The translations under genes and the position numbers were made by a program. 64,000 nt of DNA from Formosa sp. (lineage in GTDB: Bacteria > Bacteroidota > Bacteroidia > Flavobacteriales > Flavobacteriaceae), in NCBI GenBank assembly GCA_018673215.1, contig JABHDE010000076.1:56991-120990 (forward strand). Direction: 5' to 3'. Under the pieces are notes generated by a model that searched no databases, had not been told where the DNA came from, and worked only from the letters and a program-made list of their open reading frames with translations. Positions 28,326 to 39,078 of the stretch are shown in pieces; position 1 is the stretch's first letter, and each line of letters opens with the position of its first letter.

Positions 28326-30059
28326 ATGGAAACACTAACCTCCAAACAAAAGGAATATTTAGAGCAACCGAAAGAACGTATTTCAGGGAGTGAAGCGATT
28401 GTAAGATGTTTATTAGCCGAAGGTGTTGAGGTCTTATACGGCTACCCTGGAGGGGCTATTATGCCAGTGTACGACGAACTCTATAAATATGAAGGTAAAA
28501 TAAATCATGTTCTTACAAGACACGAACAATGTGCCGCTCATGCCGCCCAAGGTTATGCTCGCATTTCTGGAAAAGTAGGTGTAGCCATGGCCACTTCAGG
28601 CCCCGGAGCAACCAACTTAATAACAGGTATAGCCGACGCACAAATAGACTCCACACCTATTGTATGTATTACAGGACAAGTTCCTTCACATTTGTTAGGA
28701 AGTGATGCGTTTCAAGAAACGGATATTGTTGGAATTTCTACACCCGTCACAAAGTGGAATCACCAAATTACGAAAGCGTCTCAAATCCCAGAAATTATTG
28801 CTCGCGCTTTTTATATAGCTAGAAGTGGACGCCCAGGACCAGTTCTTATCGATATCACAAAAGACGCTCAATTTGAGGAATTTGATTTCCAGTACAAAAA
28901 ATGTACAGGTGTTCGCAGTTATAAACCTGTTCCTGAAATAGATGACAATTCGATTTCAGCAGCAGCAGCACTTATCAACTCCGCTAAAAAGCCAATGATC
29001 ATTTGGGGTCAAGGGGTAATTTTGGGCAAGGCCGAGGAAGAACTCAAGGCGGTGATTGAAAAAACAGGCATCCCTTCTGCATGGACTATTTTGGGTGCTT
29101 CGGCGATTCCTACGGGACATCCACTGAACATTGGAATGGTTGGAATGCACGGAAACTATGCCCCCAATGTTCTTACAAATGAATGCGACGTATTAATTGC
29201 GATTGGGATGCGATTTGACGATCGTGTGACAGGAAAATTGGACGAGTATGCAACGCAAGCTAAAATCGTTCATTTTGAAATAGATCCTTCAGAAATTGAT
29301 AAAAATGTCAAAACAGACGTGGCTGTTTTGGGAGATGCTAAAACAAGTTTAACAAAATTGTTGAGTTTATTAACCACGAATTCACATCCAAAATGGCTTC
29401 AAAAATTCAGGGACCTTTATACCGTTGAGTACGATAAAGTCATCAAAAATGATCTACATCCAATTTCTGAAGGCCTTACTATGGGCGAGGTGCTTAAGGA
29501 AATAAACAATCAAACTATGGGCGAGGCAGCCATTGTAACAGATGTCGGCCAACACCAAATGATTGCCTGTCGATATGCTGATTTTAATGTTAGTAAAAGC
29601 AACATAACTTCTGGAGGACTTGGAACGATGGGTTTTGCATTACCTGCAGCAATTGGTGCTAAGATGGCAGCTCCAGATCGTGAAGTTGTTGCTATTATTG
29701 GAGATGGAGGATATCAAATGACCATCCAAGAACTAGGCACTATTTTTCAAAACAAGGTGCCAGTAAAAATTGTTGTCTTAAACAATGAATTTCTAGGAAT
29801 GGTACGCCAGTGGCAACAACTATTTTTTGACAAGCGTTATGCCTCAACCGAAATGGTAAATCCAAACTTTGTAGCTATTGCAAAAGGCTATTATATAGAA
29901 GCTCAAAAAGTAAGCAAACGAGAAGATCTAGCATCGGCAGTAAAAGAAATGATTGCCAGTGACGAGCCTTATTTCTTAGAAGTTTGTGTAGAAAAAGAAA
30001 ACAATGTATTTCCAATGGTTCCTTCGGGAGCTTCGGTTTCAGACATAAGATTAGAATAA
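28326..30059 (+). CDS. ilvB: Acetolactate synthase, large subunit
   Basis: 577 residues. Thiamine diphosphate enzyme with the catalytic Glu (LTRHEQCAAHAAQGYAR), YPGGAIMPVYDEL, FAD-domain GMVGMHGNYAPN, and the ThDP/Mg motif beginning GDGGYQMTIQELGTIFQ and ending near VKIVVLNN. It condenses pyruvate (or pyruvate + 2-ketobutyrate). It is 2 bases upstream of the regulatory subunit gene ilvN. Confidence 0.97.
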   Translation: METLTSKQKEYLEQPKERISGSEAIVRCLLAEGVEVLYGYPGGAIMPVYDELYKYEGKINHVLTRHEQCAAHAAQGYARISGKVGVAMATSGPGATNLITGIADAQIDSTPIVCITGQVPSHLLGSDAFQETDIVGISTPVTKWNHQITKASQIPEIIARAFYIARSGRPGPVLIDITKDAQFEEFDFQYKKCTGVRSYKPVPEIDDNSISAAAALINSAKKPMIIWGQGVILGKAEEELKAVIEKTGIPSAWTILGASAIPTGHPLNIGMVGMHGNYAPNVLTNECDVLIAIGMRFDDRVTGKLDEYATQAKIVHFEIDPSEIDKNVKTDVAVLGDAKTSLTKLLSLLTTNSHPKWLQKFRDLYTVEYDKVIKNDLHPISEGLTMGEVLKEINNQTMGEAAIVTDVGQHQMIACRYADFNVSKSNITSGGLGTMGFALPAAIGAKMAAPDREVVAIIGDGGYQMTIQELGTIFQNKVPVKIVVLNNEFLGMVRQWQQLFFDKRYASTEMVNPNFVAIAKGYYIEAQKVSKREDLASAVKEMIASDEPYFLEVCVEKENNVFPMVPSGASVSDIRLE

Positions 30060-30061
30060 GA

Positions 30062-30592
30062 ATGGAAACAGAAAAACAACTTTATACGATATCGATATAT
30101 ACCGAAAACAATATCGGTTTGCTCAATCGAATTTCAGCAATTTTCCAGAGAAGACACATTAATATTGAAAGTCTTAATACATCTGCTTCTGAAATAGAAG
30201 GGGTATCACGCTTTACTATTTTAGTGAGTATGTCTGAAGCTCAAATCAAAAAAATTATTGGTCAGATAGAAAAACAAGTGGAAGTAATAAAAGCCTACTA
30301 CCACACAGAGGAAGATACAATTTATCAAGAATCGTGCTTATTCAAAATCAAATCCGATTTATTATTTGAAGAGCGTCAAATTCAAAATATAATCAAAGAA
30401 AGTAATGCACGAATCGTCACTGTCAATAAAGAGTTTTTTGTACTTGAAAAATCAGGGCGCCGAAGTGAATTAGAACTTTTACACAGAGAATTAAATGCGT
30501 TCGGAATCATGCAATTTGTACGATCAGGACGTATTGCAGTAACTAAAGACAAATTAAAAATAACTGAAATGCTAAAAGCATTCAAAAACTAA
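30062..30592 (+). CDS. ilvN: Acetolactate synthase, small regulatory subunit
   Basis: 176 residues from the ATG at 30062. The track ORF starts at 29984 inside ilvB, but [19 protein letters not shown] is the family start. An N-terminal ACT domain ([20 protein letters not shown]) is followed by the ALS_ss C-terminal domain. It confers valine feedback on IlvB in the family. It is 5 bases before ilvC. Confidence 0.95.
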   Translation: METEKQLYTISIYTENNIGLLNRISAIFQRRHINIESLNTSASEIEGVSRFTILVSMSEAQIKKIIGQIEKQVEVIKAYYHTEEDTIYQESCLFKIKSDLLFEERQIQNIIKESNARIVTVNKEFFVLEKSGRRSELELLHRELNAFGIMQFVRSGRIAVTKDKLKITEMLKAFKN

Positions 30593-30597
30593 CTAAA

Positions 30598-32076
30598 ATG
30601 TCAAATTATTTTAACACATTAACATTAAGGGAAAAATTAGAGCAATTAGGAAAGTGTCGTTTAATGGACGCTTCAGAATTTGAAGACGGAGTCACAGCAT
30701 TAAAAGGCAAGAAAATTGTTATTGTAGGCTGTGGAGCTCAAGGTTTAAACCAAGGTTTAAACATGAGAGATTCTGGTTTAGATATTTCTTATACACTGAG
30801 ACAATCTGCGATAGACCAAAAAAGAGACTCGTATGTAAATGCAACGTCAAATAATTTTAAAGTAGGAACTTACGAAGAATTATTGCCAACTGCAGATGTC
30901 GTTATTAACTTAACACCAGATAAGCAACATACAAACGTGGTGAAAACAATTATGCCTTTATTAAAAAAAGGAGCCACCTTATCGTATTCTCATGGTTTTA
31001 ATATTGTTGAAGAGGGGATGCAAATTCGTGAAGATTTAACAGTAATCATGGTAGCGCCAAAATGTCCTGGATCTGAAGTTAGAGAAGAATATAAAAGAGG
31101 ATTTGGGGTGCCTACATTAACTGCGGTACATCCAGAAAATGATCCAGAAGGCAAAGGATGGGCGCAAGCCAAAGCTTATGCAGTTGCCACAGGTGGTCAC
31201 AGAGCAGGTGTATTGGAATCGTCATTTGTTGCCGAAGTTAAAAGTGATTTAATGGGAGAGCAAACTATTTTATGTGGTTTGTTACAAACAGGAGCAATTT
31301 TATCTTTTGATAAAATGGTAGCCGAAGGAATTGATGCGGGTTATGCCGCTAAATTAATTCAGTATGGTTGGGAAACTGTAACCGAAGCGTTAAAGCATGG
31401 TGGAATCACAAATATGATGGACAGATTGTCGAACCCTGCCAAAGTAGAAGCGTTTAGACTTTCTGAGGAATTAAAAGAGATTATGCGTCCATTGTTCCAA
31501 AAACATATGGATGATATTATGACGGGTCATTTTTCTAAAACAATGATGGAAGACTGGGCGAATGACGATAAAAACTTGTTAACTTGGAGAGCAGCTACAG
31601 GTGAAACTGCTTTTGAAAAGCAAACAGTTACAGATCAAGAAATTCCAGAACAAGAATACTTTGACCACGGAACTTTATTAGTTGCTTTTGTTAGATCTGG
31701 TGTTGAATTAGCTTTTGAAGCAATGACAGATTCGGGGATTATAGACGCTTCTGCATACTACGAATCTTTACACGAAACACCATTAATTGCAAATACAATT
31801 GCAAGAATGAAGTTAGCTGAAATGAATCGTGTAATTTCTGATACGGCAGAATATGGTTGTTATTTATTTGACCATGCTTGTAAACCTTTGTTAACAGACT
31901 TTATGAAGGCTGTAAATACTGATGTTATTGGTAAAGCGTTCAGTTCAGAGAACGGAGTTGATAACCAAGAATTAATTAGAATTAATGCGATTATTAGAAA
32001 TCACCCAGTAGAAATAGTAGGAGCAAAATTAAGAGCTTCTATGACAGCGATGAAGGTTATAAAAACAGACGCCTAA
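30598..32076 (+). CDS. ilvC: Ketol-acid reductoisomerase, class II (long form)
   Basis: 492 residues, the E. coli-like long class with a duplicated C-terminal domain. The Rossmann motif is [15 protein letters not shown], with the cofactor loop [15 protein letters not shown]. Metal and substrate residues lie in [11 protein letters not shown] and the second repeat ([22 protein letters not shown]). It catalyses NADPH-dependent isomeroreduction of acetolactate. Confidence 0.97.
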   Translation: MSNYFNTLTLREKLEQLGKCRLMDASEFEDGVTALKGKKIVIVGCGAQGLNQGLNMRDSGLDISYTLRQSAIDQKRDSYVNATSNNFKVGTYEELLPTADVVINLTPDKQHTNVVKTIMPLLKKGATLSYSHGFNIVEEGMQIREDLTVIMVAPKCPGSEVREEYKRGFGVPTLTAVHPENDPEGKGWAQAKAYAVATGGHRAGVLESSFVAEVKSDLMGEQTILCGLLQTGAILSFDKMVAEGIDAGYAAKLIQYGWETVTEALKHGGITNMMDRLSNPAKVEAFRLSEELKEIMRPLFQKHMDDIMTGHFSKTMMEDWANDDKNLLTWRAATGETAFEKQTVTDQEIPEQEYFDHGTLLVAFVRSGVELAFEAMTDSGIIDASAYYESLHETPLIANTIARMKLAEMNRVISDTAEYGCYLFDHACKPLLTDFMKAVNTDVIGKAFSSENGVDNQELIRINAIIRNHPVEIVGAKLRASMTAMKVIKTDA

Positions 32077-32081
32077 AACGA

Positions 32082-33344
32082 ATGTCAGAAACACTTCCTT
32101 ATTTTCCAACAATCGAATCAGTTGAATCTGCTGCAAAAAACTTAAAAGGGGTTGCTAAGGTGACGCCTTTAATTCACAATGTACAGTATTCAAAGGAATA
32201 CGATTGTAACATTAGTTTTAAGCGCGAAGATCTGCAAGTTGTTCGTTCCTATAAAATAAGAGGTGCCTATAATAAAATGTCTTCTTTAACAGAGGAACAA
32301 TCGGCTAATGGAGTGGTCTGTGCAAGTGCAGGGAATCACTCCCAAGGAGTTGCCCTTTCTTGTAAATTATTAAAGATACATGGCACCATTTTTATGCCAA
32401 CCACGACACCCAATCAAAAAATTGAGCGCGTCAAAATGTTTGGGGAACACTATGTCAAAATCATCTTGATTGGCGATAGTTTTGATGACGCTTATAACGC
32501 TGCTATGAAAGATTGTACGGAACGCCAGAAAACGTTTATACATCCTTTTAATGACGAAAAAGTAATAGAGGGTCAAGCAACATTAGGTTTGGAGTTGGTC
32601 CATCAAACAACAGCTCCCATTGATTATATTTTTGTAGCTGTTGGCGGCGGTGGACTCGCATCGGGTATGTCCACAGTTTTTAAATTACGATCCCCTAATA
32701 CCAAGATCATTGGTGTGGAGCCAGAAGGCGCTCCGTCCATGAAAACTGCATTTCAAAAAGGGAAAGTAGTAGAACTAGAGTCAATTGATAATTTTGTAGA
32801 CGGTGCAGCAGTCAAGCGTGTAGGCGAAAAAAACTTTGAAATTTGTAAAGAAAACCTTCACGATATGATTACAATTCATGAGGGGAATGCCTGTCAAACC
32901 ATCTTAGATTTGTATAATAAAGAAGCGATTATTGCTGAGCCTGCAGGGGCACTCAGCGTGTCTGCTTTAGAGCAATTCAAAGACGAGATTAAAGGCAAAA
33001 ACGTGGTTTGTATTATAAGCGGCGGCAATAATGATATAACAAGAACTGCGGAAATTAAAGAACGGGCTCTACTTTATTCGAATTTAAAACATTATTTTAT
33101 AGTTACTTTCCCACAACGCGCCGGTGCTTTACGAGAGTTTGTTGTGGATATATTAGGGCCAGATGATGATATCACACATTTTGAGTATACTAAAAAGGTC
33201 AATAGAGAAAATGATGTTGCGGTTGTAGGGATTGAGCTAAAATCTCATAACGATTTAGAACCTTTAATTGCTAAGATGAAAAAAGATAACTTTTATGGAG
33301 ACTACCTAAACGAAAAACCGGAGTTGTTTCAGTTTTTGGTTTAG
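32082..33344 (+). CDS. ilvA: Threonine ammonia-lyase (threonine deaminase)
   Basis: 420 residues. The PLP lysine is in VVRSYKIRGAYNKM, with CASAGNHSQGVA and the glycine loop AVGGGGLASGMS. A single C-terminal ACT-like domain (LKHYFIVTFPQRAGALREFVVDI) gives the shorter biosynthetic form. It makes 2-ketobutyrate for isoleucine. It is the last gene of the ilv operon and converges with pyk across 25 bases without a visible terminator. Confidence 0.95.
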   Translation: MSETLPYFPTIESVESAAKNLKGVAKVTPLIHNVQYSKEYDCNISFKREDLQVVRSYKIRGAYNKMSSLTEEQSANGVVCASAGNHSQGVALSCKLLKIHGTIFMPTTTPNQKIERVKMFGEHYVKIILIGDSFDDAYNAAMKDCTERQKTFIHPFNDEKVIEGQATLGLELVHQTTAPIDYIFVAVGGGGLASGMSTVFKLRSPNTKIIGVEPEGAPSMKTAFQKGKVVELESIDNFVDGAAVKRVGEKNFEICKENLHDMITIHEGNACQTILDLYNKEAIIAEPAGALSVSALEQFKDEIKGKNVVCIISGGNNDITRTAEIKERALLYSNLKHYFIVTFPQRAGALREFVVDILGPDDDITHFEYTKKVNRENDVAVVGIELKSHNDLEPLIAKMKKDNFYGDYLNEKPELFQFLV

Positions 33345-33369
33345 ATAGTTCCTTGTATATATTCCAGAC

Positions 33370-34818
33370 TTACTTTTTAGAATAGTCTTTTACTTCTGAA
33401 ACTCTTAACGTATTAACCATCCCTTTTTCTTTCATTGGCATAGCAGCCAAGCTAATGACCATATCGTCTTTTTCAACGTAGCCCTTATCAAAGGCAATTT
33501 TATTTACATCATTAATCGTTTGGTCTGTTGACGCAAACTTATCATAATGAAATGCACGAACACCCCAGAGTAAATTCAACTGAGAGATGATTCGTTTGTT
33601 TGAAGAAAAAACAAGAATATGAGCATCAGGACGCCAAGCTGAAATTTGGAAGGCCGTATATCCACTATTGGTCAAGGTGGAGATGGCACGCGCATTAATT
33701 TCGTTGGCCATATTTGCAGCATGATAGCAAATAGATTTTGTTATATAACGTTTTGTACGAATGTGCGGAGGATTTTGAGGGACGTTAATTAATTCTGAGT
33801 TTTCGACAGATTTAATAATATCAGACATTTTTTCAATTACTTGAACAGGGTATTGACCCACTGAAGTTTCACCAGAAAGCATCACAGCATCTGCACCGTC
33901 CATTACAGAGTTAGCAACGTCATTCACCTCAGCACGTGATGGTGTAAGGCTATCAATCATAGACTCCATCATTTGAGTCGCTATAATAACAGGAATCCTT
34001 GCTTGCTTGGCTTTTAAGACCAATTGTTTTTGAATTAATGGAACTTGATGTGCTGGAATTTCAACTCCCAAATCTCCTCTAGCAACCATCAACCCATCAC
34101 AATAGGCTACAATTTTATCAATATTTTCTACGGCTTCTGGTTTTTCTATTTTGGCAATAATTGGAATTTTATAAGAACTGTGTTCAGCTATTAAGTCTTG
34201 CAATTCCATTAAATCTTCAGGGTGCCTTACAAATGAAAGTGCCATCCAATCCACTTCTTGTTGGATTGCAAACAAAGCATCTTCTTTATCTTTTTCAGTG
34301 AGTGCTGGCTGTGAAATATCTGTATTGGGTAAATTAACACCTTTCTTAGATTTCAAAGGGCCTCCTTGGATGACTTTGGCTTTGACTTCATCTTTTTGAT
34401 TGGTAGAGACTACTTCAAATAGAAGTTTACCATCGTCCAATAAAATTCGCTCTCCAGGGTTAGTGTCTAAGGGGAAACGCTTATATGTCATATAAACGCG
34501 TTCTTTTGTGCCTTCAAAACGTTCTCCCGTGGCAAATATGATTTCGTCACCTGGATTGACTACCACATCATCTTTCATGACGCCAACACGCAGTTTTGGA
34601 CCTTGTAAATCCGCCAAAATAGAAGCATTATACCCATGCTCTTCATTGATTTCTCTTATATTTTTGATACGGGTTTTTACCTCTTCGTAGTCTGCATGAG
34701 AAAAATTAATCCTAAATACATTGACGCCGGCGGCAACCATTTTTAGGAGCATCTCTTTTGAACTAATTGCAGGGCCTAACGTGGCAACTATTTTTGTTTT
34801 CTTTCTTTTGTGTGACAT
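33370..34818 (-). CDS. pyk: Pyruvate kinase
   Basis: 482 residues from the ATG at 34818; the ORF track begins one codon earlier at a TTG. Motifs are RINFSHADYEE, the active-site lysine region PIIAKIEKPEAVENID, MVARGDLGVEIPAHQVP, and the long substrate-binding block from ATQMMESMIDSLTPSRAE to VMLSGETSVGQYP. It overlaps the preceding gene by one base (TGATG), so the two are coupled. Final step of glycolysis. Confidence 0.97.
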   Translation of the reverse strand: MSHKRKKTKIVATLGPAISSKEMLLKMVAAGVNVFRINFSHADYEEVKTRIKNIREINEEHGYNASILADLQGPKLRVGVMKDDVVVNPGDEIIFATGERFEGTKERVYMTYKRFPLDTNPGERILLDDGKLLFEVVSTNQKDEVKAKVIQGGPLKSKKGVNLPNTDISQPALTEKDKEDALFAIQQEVDWMALSFVRHPEDLMELQDLIAEHSSYKIPIIAKIEKPEAVENIDKIVAYCDGLMVARGDLGVEIPAHQVPLIQKQLVLKAKQARIPVIIATQMMESMIDSLTPSRAEVNDVANSVMDGADAVMLSGETSVGQYPVQVIEKMSDIIKSVENSELINVPQNPPHIRTKRYITKSICYHAANMANEINARAISTLTNSGYTAFQISAWRPDAHILVFSSNKRIISQLNLLWGVRAFHYDKFASTDQTINDVNKIAFDKGYVEKDDMVISLAAMPMKEKGMVNTLRVSEVKDYSKK

Positions 34819-35303
34819 CAATTAAATATTAAATGGTCTTTTGATTTTAGTTGTAAAACATCCACACTATAAGCAGTAGATATTTTGGATATGTTTTGAA
34901 TGGTATTCAAAATTTCTTTTTCATTTATGATTCTCCCTCCATTGTTTATCTTTAAAAAATAATCAACAGAAGCGTGTTCTGATAGCAAGGAATGCACTGT
35001 CCATCCATGGTCTTCTTTACTCTCTGCAAATAATCCAGTCAAAATTGGCGCATCATTTTGCACAAGACAATTGTTTTTAATCAGATGCCAAGCTGTTTGT
35101 AAAGGCTTGTTATTCCATTCAAAAACTGAAAACGAAGCGGTAGAATTTGTAAAATCTAAATCTTCCTTTGTACGCACTAAACGCGTTGCTAAACTTTGGT
35201 TTAAATAATATGCCAATCGGTAATCTTCAATATCACAATGTATCGCTAACAGCGAGTAATTCGCATCCTCAAAATCATCAACAAGAAGTTTGTGTACTGC
35301 CAT
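34818..35303 (-). CDS. IPExxxVDY-type conserved flavobacterial protein
   Basis: 161 residues from the ATG at 35303 (MAVHKLLVDDF); the track start adds 14 implausible residues. It carries the late motif SEHASVDYFLKI, a variant of the IPExxxVDY motif that names this family (first triad Leu-Ser-Glu here). The gene is characteristically placed between rnc and pyk in flavobacteria, as here. The function is unknown and no enzymatic motif is seen. It is coupled to pyk by a one-base overlap. Confidence 0.85.
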   Translation of the reverse strand: MAVHKLLVDDFEDANYSLLAIHCDIEDYRLAYYLNQSLATRLVRTKEDLDFTNSTASFSVFEWNNKPLQTAWHLIKNNCLVQNDAPILTGLFAESKEDHGWTVHSLLSEHASVDYFLKINNGGRIINEKEILNTIQNISKISTAYSVDVLQLKSKDHLIFN

Positions 35304-35420
35304 GAGTTTTATTAAACATTTTGTAAATATAAGATATTCACACAATAGTTGACTTCGTATTGGTGTTTCTTAGGGGTAAAATATTGCGAAAACGTTATAG
35401 TCAAGGGGGAGATATTTCGA

Positions 35421-36161
35421 TTAAGAACTTTTATCAATCTTTCCTTGTAATGCAAAGTAAGCGCGCTTAGAAACTTTTTCTTCAGCCTTCTTTTTAGAAG
35501 TCGCACGTGCTTTTGCGATAGTTTTTTCATCAATAATAAGTTTTACAGAAAAATGCTTGATAATATCTTGTCCAGCATCTGTTAGGCTTTCAAAATTAAA
35601 ATGTTTTTTTTCTTTCTGACACCATTCTATAATAAGGCTTTTATAGCTGATCACTTTCCCTTCCAAATGATCAATATCCACATGAGGAGTGATGACCCTT
35701 TTGTAAATAAACTTTTCACTAGCAGCATATCCTTTGTCTAAAAAAACGGCTCCAATTAGGGCTTCTAACAAATTACCATGAATGTTGTCTCCAAATTGAG
35801 TGATTGGAATTTTTGTATGTAAAAAAGAAGAAAGTTTGAGTTCTTTTCCTATTTCATTAAGATGTTCTCTACTAACTATTTTTGAACGCATTTTTGTCAG
35901 ATAGCCTTCGTCGGCTTCAAGAACTTTTTCAAACAGAAAATGAGCAATAACTGCACTAAGAATTGCATCTCCCACATATTCTAAACGCTCATAACTTATC
36001 GAGTTCCCAAAAGAATCTTTTTGATTAGTTGAGCCATGGGTAAATGCTTTGGTATAGTAATTTAAATTTTTGGGAGTGTATCCAATAACTTTACTTATTG
36101 AAGCCTTTAATGCAGTGTTTTTAGAAGCGTTAGGCTTGAGTATGTTTCGAAAAGAAATCAA
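35421..36161 (-). CDS. rnc: Ribonuclease III
   Basis: 246 residues. The catalytic signature is SYERLEYVGDAILSAVI, and the second acidic site is EALIGAVFLDKGY. A C-terminal double-stranded RNA-binding domain ends in ARATSKKKAEEKVSKRAYFAL. It processes rRNA and other double-stranded RNA. It lies 6 bases after fabF in the acpP-fabF-rnc operon, an order conserved in bacteria. Confidence 0.96.
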   Translation of the reverse strand: MISFRNILKPNASKNTALKASISKVIGYTPKNLNYYTKAFTHGSTNQKDSFGNSISYERLEYVGDAILSAVIAHFLFEKVLEADEGYLTKMRSKIVSREHLNEIGKELKLSSFLHTKIPITQFGDNIHGNLLEALIGAVFLDKGYAASEKFIYKRVITPHVDIDHLEGKVISYKSLIIEWCQKEKKHFNFESLTDAGQDIIKHFSVKLIIDEKTIAKARATSKKKAEEKVSKRAYFALQGKIDKSS

Positions 36162-36167
36162 AAGAAA

Positions 36168-37418
36168 TTAATCTAATTTCTTAAAAACAACGCAGGCATT
36201 ATGACCGCCAAAACCAAATGTATTACTCATCGCGATTTTAACATCTCGTTTTTGAGCCTTGTTTAAGGTAAGATTTAGTTCTGGATCAATGTTTTCATCT
36301 GGAGTTACGTGGTTGATTGTTGGAGGGACAATACCATGCTCTATTGATAAAATAGCAGCGATAGCTTCGATGGCTCCAGCGGCACCTAGTAAGTGCCCAG
36401 TCATAGATTTGGTAGAATTTATATTTATGTTTTTGGCATGCGCACCAAAAACTTCCGAGATTGCTTTTAACTCTGCAACGTCACCAAGCGGCGTAGAAGT
36501 CCCATGCGTATTGATAGCATCGACGTCTTCTGGTTTAATTCCCGCATTTTCCAAACAGTTTTTCATGACTGCAATAACGCCAATTCCTTCGGGATGTGGA
36601 GCGGTCATGTGGTATGCATCTGATGAGAGTCCGCCTCCAATAAGTTCTGCGTATATTTTAGCGCCTCTAGCTTTAGCGTGATCGTAATCTTCTAAAACAA
36701 GAGCTCCTGCACCTTCACCCAATACAAAACCATCTCTAGTACCATCAAAAGGTCTTGAAGCAGTTTCAGGGCTTTCATTTCTTGTAGACAACGCATGCAT
36801 TGCGTTAAAACCACCCATCCCTGATTCGTTGACGGTCGCTTCACTTCCGCCGGTGACAATGACATCACAATGCCCAAGACGTATTAAGTTTAATGCATCA
36901 AAAATAGCATTAGCTGAGGAAGCACAAGCAGATACAGTTGTATAATTTGGCCCCATAAAGCCGTTTTTGATAGAGATGTTACCAGGGGCAATATCTGCAA
37001 TCATTTTAGGGATAAAAAAGGGATTAAATCTAGGGGTTCCATTTCCGTTGGCAAAGTTCATTACTTCGTTTTGAAACGTTTCAATTCCTCCAATTCCTGC
37101 CCCCCAAATAACGCCTACTCTAAATTTGTTAATGGCATCCAAATCTAGTTTGGCATCTATGATAGCTTCGTCAGAAGCTACCATAGCATATTGCGCAAAC
37201 CGATCCATTTTACGAGCTTCTTTACGATTTAAGAAGTCCGTCACTTCGAAATTTTTTAATTCACAAGCAAACTTTGTTTTGAAATGTTCAGTATCAAAAT
37301 AAGTCACGGGCGCACAACCACTCTTACCACTTATTAGGGCTTCCCAATAAGCGTCTTTGTTATTGCCTATGGGAGTCAATGCTCCCAAACCGGTTACTAC
37401 AACGCGCTTTAGTTCCAT
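36168..37418 (-). CDS. fabF: Beta-ketoacyl-ACP synthase II
   Basis: 416 residues. The catalytic Cys is in TVSACASSANAIFDAL (about residue 165), with active-site His in NTHGTSTPLGD and SMTGHLLGAAGAIEA, plus the glycine-rich end NTFGFGGHNACVVF. It elongates acyl-ACP in fatty acid synthesis. It is 16 bases downstream of acpP. Confidence 0.97.
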   Translation of the reverse strand: MELKRVVVTGLGALTPIGNNKDAYWEALISGKSGCAPVTYFDTEHFKTKFACELKNFEVTDFLNRKEARKMDRFAQYAMVASDEAIIDAKLDLDAINKFRVGVIWGAGIGGIETFQNEVMNFANGNGTPRFNPFFIPKMIADIAPGNISIKNGFMGPNYTTVSACASSANAIFDALNLIRLGHCDVIVTGGSEATVNESGMGGFNAMHALSTRNESPETASRPFDGTRDGFVLGEGAGALVLEDYDHAKARGAKIYAELIGGGLSSDAYHMTAPHPEGIGVIAVMKNCLENAGIKPEDVDAINTHGTSTPLGDVAELKAISEVFGAHAKNININSTKSMTGHLLGAAGAIEAIAAILSIEHGIVPPTINHVTPDENIDPELNLTLNKAQKRDVKIAMSNTFGFGGHNACVVFKKLD

Positions 37419-37434
37419 AAAAAATTAAAAGGTG

Positions 37435-37668
37435 TTATTTTGCAGCTTCAATATATGAAACAGCTTGACCTACAGTCGCTATGTTTTCTGCTTGGTCATC
37501 TGGGATTTGAATGTCAAATTCTTTTTCAAATTCCATTATAAGCTCTACAGTATCTAACGAATCTGCGCCTAGGTCGTTTGTGAAGCTTGCTTCTGTTACC
37601 ACTTCGTTTTCATCAACGCCCAATTTGTCTACAATAATCGCTTTTACTCTTGATGCAATGTCTGACAT
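37435..37668 (-). CDS. acpP: Acyl carrier protein
   Basis: 77 residues, acidic, with the phosphopantetheine attachment serine Ser37 in [18 protein letters not shown]. First gene of the acpP-fabF-rnc operon and divergent from purN. Confidence 0.97.
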   Translation of the reverse strand: MSDIASRVKAIIVDKLGVDENEVVTEASFTNDLGADSLDTVELIMEFEKEFDIQIPDDQAENIATVGQAVSYIEAAK

Positions 37669-37698
37669 AATCTTTAATTTTAAGTTTTAATTAGGATG

Positions 37699-37706
37699 CA
37701 AAAGTA
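37699..37706 (-). promoter_or_regulatory. Probable -7 box of acpP
   Basis: TACTTTTG on the minus strand matches TAnnTTTG exactly, 30 bases before the acpP ATG. The -33 TTTG is not obvious. Confidence 0.5.
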
Positions 37707-37848
37707 AAAAACTTTATATTAAAAAACATAATTACTTTAAAAATGTGTACTTATTTGTGTACAAATCGACGATGTGTTGTTGTTTTACTTCTAAATGTGA
37801 ATTATTATTCTTTTTTTTGTTGAACAATCCCAACCCAAAAAATTTTTA

Positions 37849-38409
37849 ATGAAACGAATTGCAATTTTTGCTTCCGGATCTGGAACCAACGCCGAAAATA
37901 TCATCACATATTTTCAGAAAAACAGCAAAGCTGAAGTGGCTTTAGTCCTCTCAAATAACCCAAATGCGCTTGTTTTAAAGCGCGCCTCATCCTTGGGTGT
38001 CCCAAAAACAGTATTTGACAAACAACAATTGAACGATTCCAATTGGGCTGATGAGAATTTAAAAAATCTGGATTTAATTGTTTTAGCTGGTTTCTTATGG
38101 AAATTTCCAGAACATTTGTTAGAGAGTTTTAAAAACAAAGTGGTGAATGTGCATCCCGCTTTATTGCCAAAATACGGAGGAAAAGGAATGTATGGTATGC
38201 ACGTGCACAATGCTGTTGTTGAAAATAAAGAATCGGAATCAGGTATTACAATTCATTACGTGAATGAACACTACGATGAAGGTGCCATTATTTTTCAAGC
38301 AGAATGTGCGGTTAACCCCACTGATACCCCAGCCGATGTCGCCGCTAAAATTCATCAACTAGAAATGATACATTTCCCAAAAGTCATTCAACAAATTCTT
38401 TTTGAATAA
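37849..38409 (+). CDS. purN: Phosphoribosylglycinamide formyltransferase
   Basis: 186 residues. The N-terminal phosphate loop is FASGSGTNAENI. The active-site region NVHPALLPKYGGKGMYGMHVH contains the catalytic Asn and His, and HYDEGAIIFQ the Asp. It transfers formyl from 10-formyl-THF to GAR in purine synthesis. Its last base overlaps the ATG of the RNase H-like gene. Confidence 0.96.
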   Translation: MKRIAIFASGSGTNAENIITYFQKNSKAEVALVLSNNPNALVLKRASSLGVPKTVFDKQQLNDSNWADENLKNLDLIVLAGFLWKFPEHLLESFKNKVVNVHPALLPKYGGKGMYGMHVHNAVVENKESESGITIHYVNEHYDEGAIIFQAECAVNPTDTPADVAAKIHQLEMIHFPKVIQQILFE

Positions 38410-39050
38410 TGGCTAAACCCAAAAAGAAATACTATACGGTTTGGAAGGGACACCATACGGGCGTTTTTGAAACATGGGACGATTGCAAAGCACAAATTTC
38501 AAATTTTGAAGGTGCCCAATATAAATCGTTTCCAACATTTGAATTGGCAAAAACAGCACTAAAAGGACAATACAAGGACTTCATTGGAAAAACCAAAAAG
38601 TTTTCTAGCAACTTATCGGAAACCAGATTAAAACTCATAGGTCAGCCGAATTACAACTCTATTGCAGTGGATGCCGCTTCCAGTGGAAACCCAGGTATAA
38701 TGGAATACAGAGGCGTAGATACACAGTCCAAAAAACAATTATTTCACAAAGGCCCCTACGCACAAGGGACAAACAATGTTGGTGAGTTTCTAGCGCTTGT
38801 CCATGGTTTAGCATTTTTAAAACAAAACAAAAGCAACCGAATTCTTTATACCGATTCAAGGACCGCCATGAGTTGGGTCAAAAAAAAACAGTGCAACACC
38901 AAATTAGATCGCACAACAACAAATACGGCTTTGTTTGAGCTTGTAGACCGTGCGGTGCTATGGCTTAAAAACAATACATATACAACTGTAATTGTCAAAT
39001 GGGAAACAAAGGCATGGGGTGAAATCCCTGCCGATTTTGGTCGTAAATAA
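38409..39050 (+). CDS. Viroplasmin/RNase H1-like ribonuclease H
   Basis: 213 residues. The N-terminal caulimovirus viroplasmin-type hybrid-binding domain (KYYTVWKGHHTGVFETWDDCKAQI) is joined to an RNase H fold. Probable acidic catalytic residues are at SIAVDAASSGNPG, NNVGEFLALVHG, ILYTDSRTAMSW and the terminal IPADFGRK. It probably cleaves RNA in RNA-DNA hybrids. It is coupled to purN by a one-base overlap. Confidence 0.9.
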   Translation: MAKPKKKYYTVWKGHHTGVFETWDDCKAQISNFEGAQYKSFPTFELAKTALKGQYKDFIGKTKKFSSNLSETRLKLIGQPNYNSIAVDAASSGNPGIMEYRGVDTQSKKQLFHKGPYAQGTNNVGEFLALVHGLAFLKQNKSNRILYTDSRTAMSWVKKKQCNTKLDRTTTNTALFELVDRAVLWLKNNTYTTVIVKWETKAWGEIPADFGRK

Positions 39051-39078
39051 ATTAAGTCATTAGAGCGTATTTTAATGT

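Noticed and set aside
35312-35533. 73-residue minus-strand ORF between rnc and the IPExxxVDY gene
   Set aside because: It lies mostly in another frame of rnc and has no conserved features; treated as a shadow.
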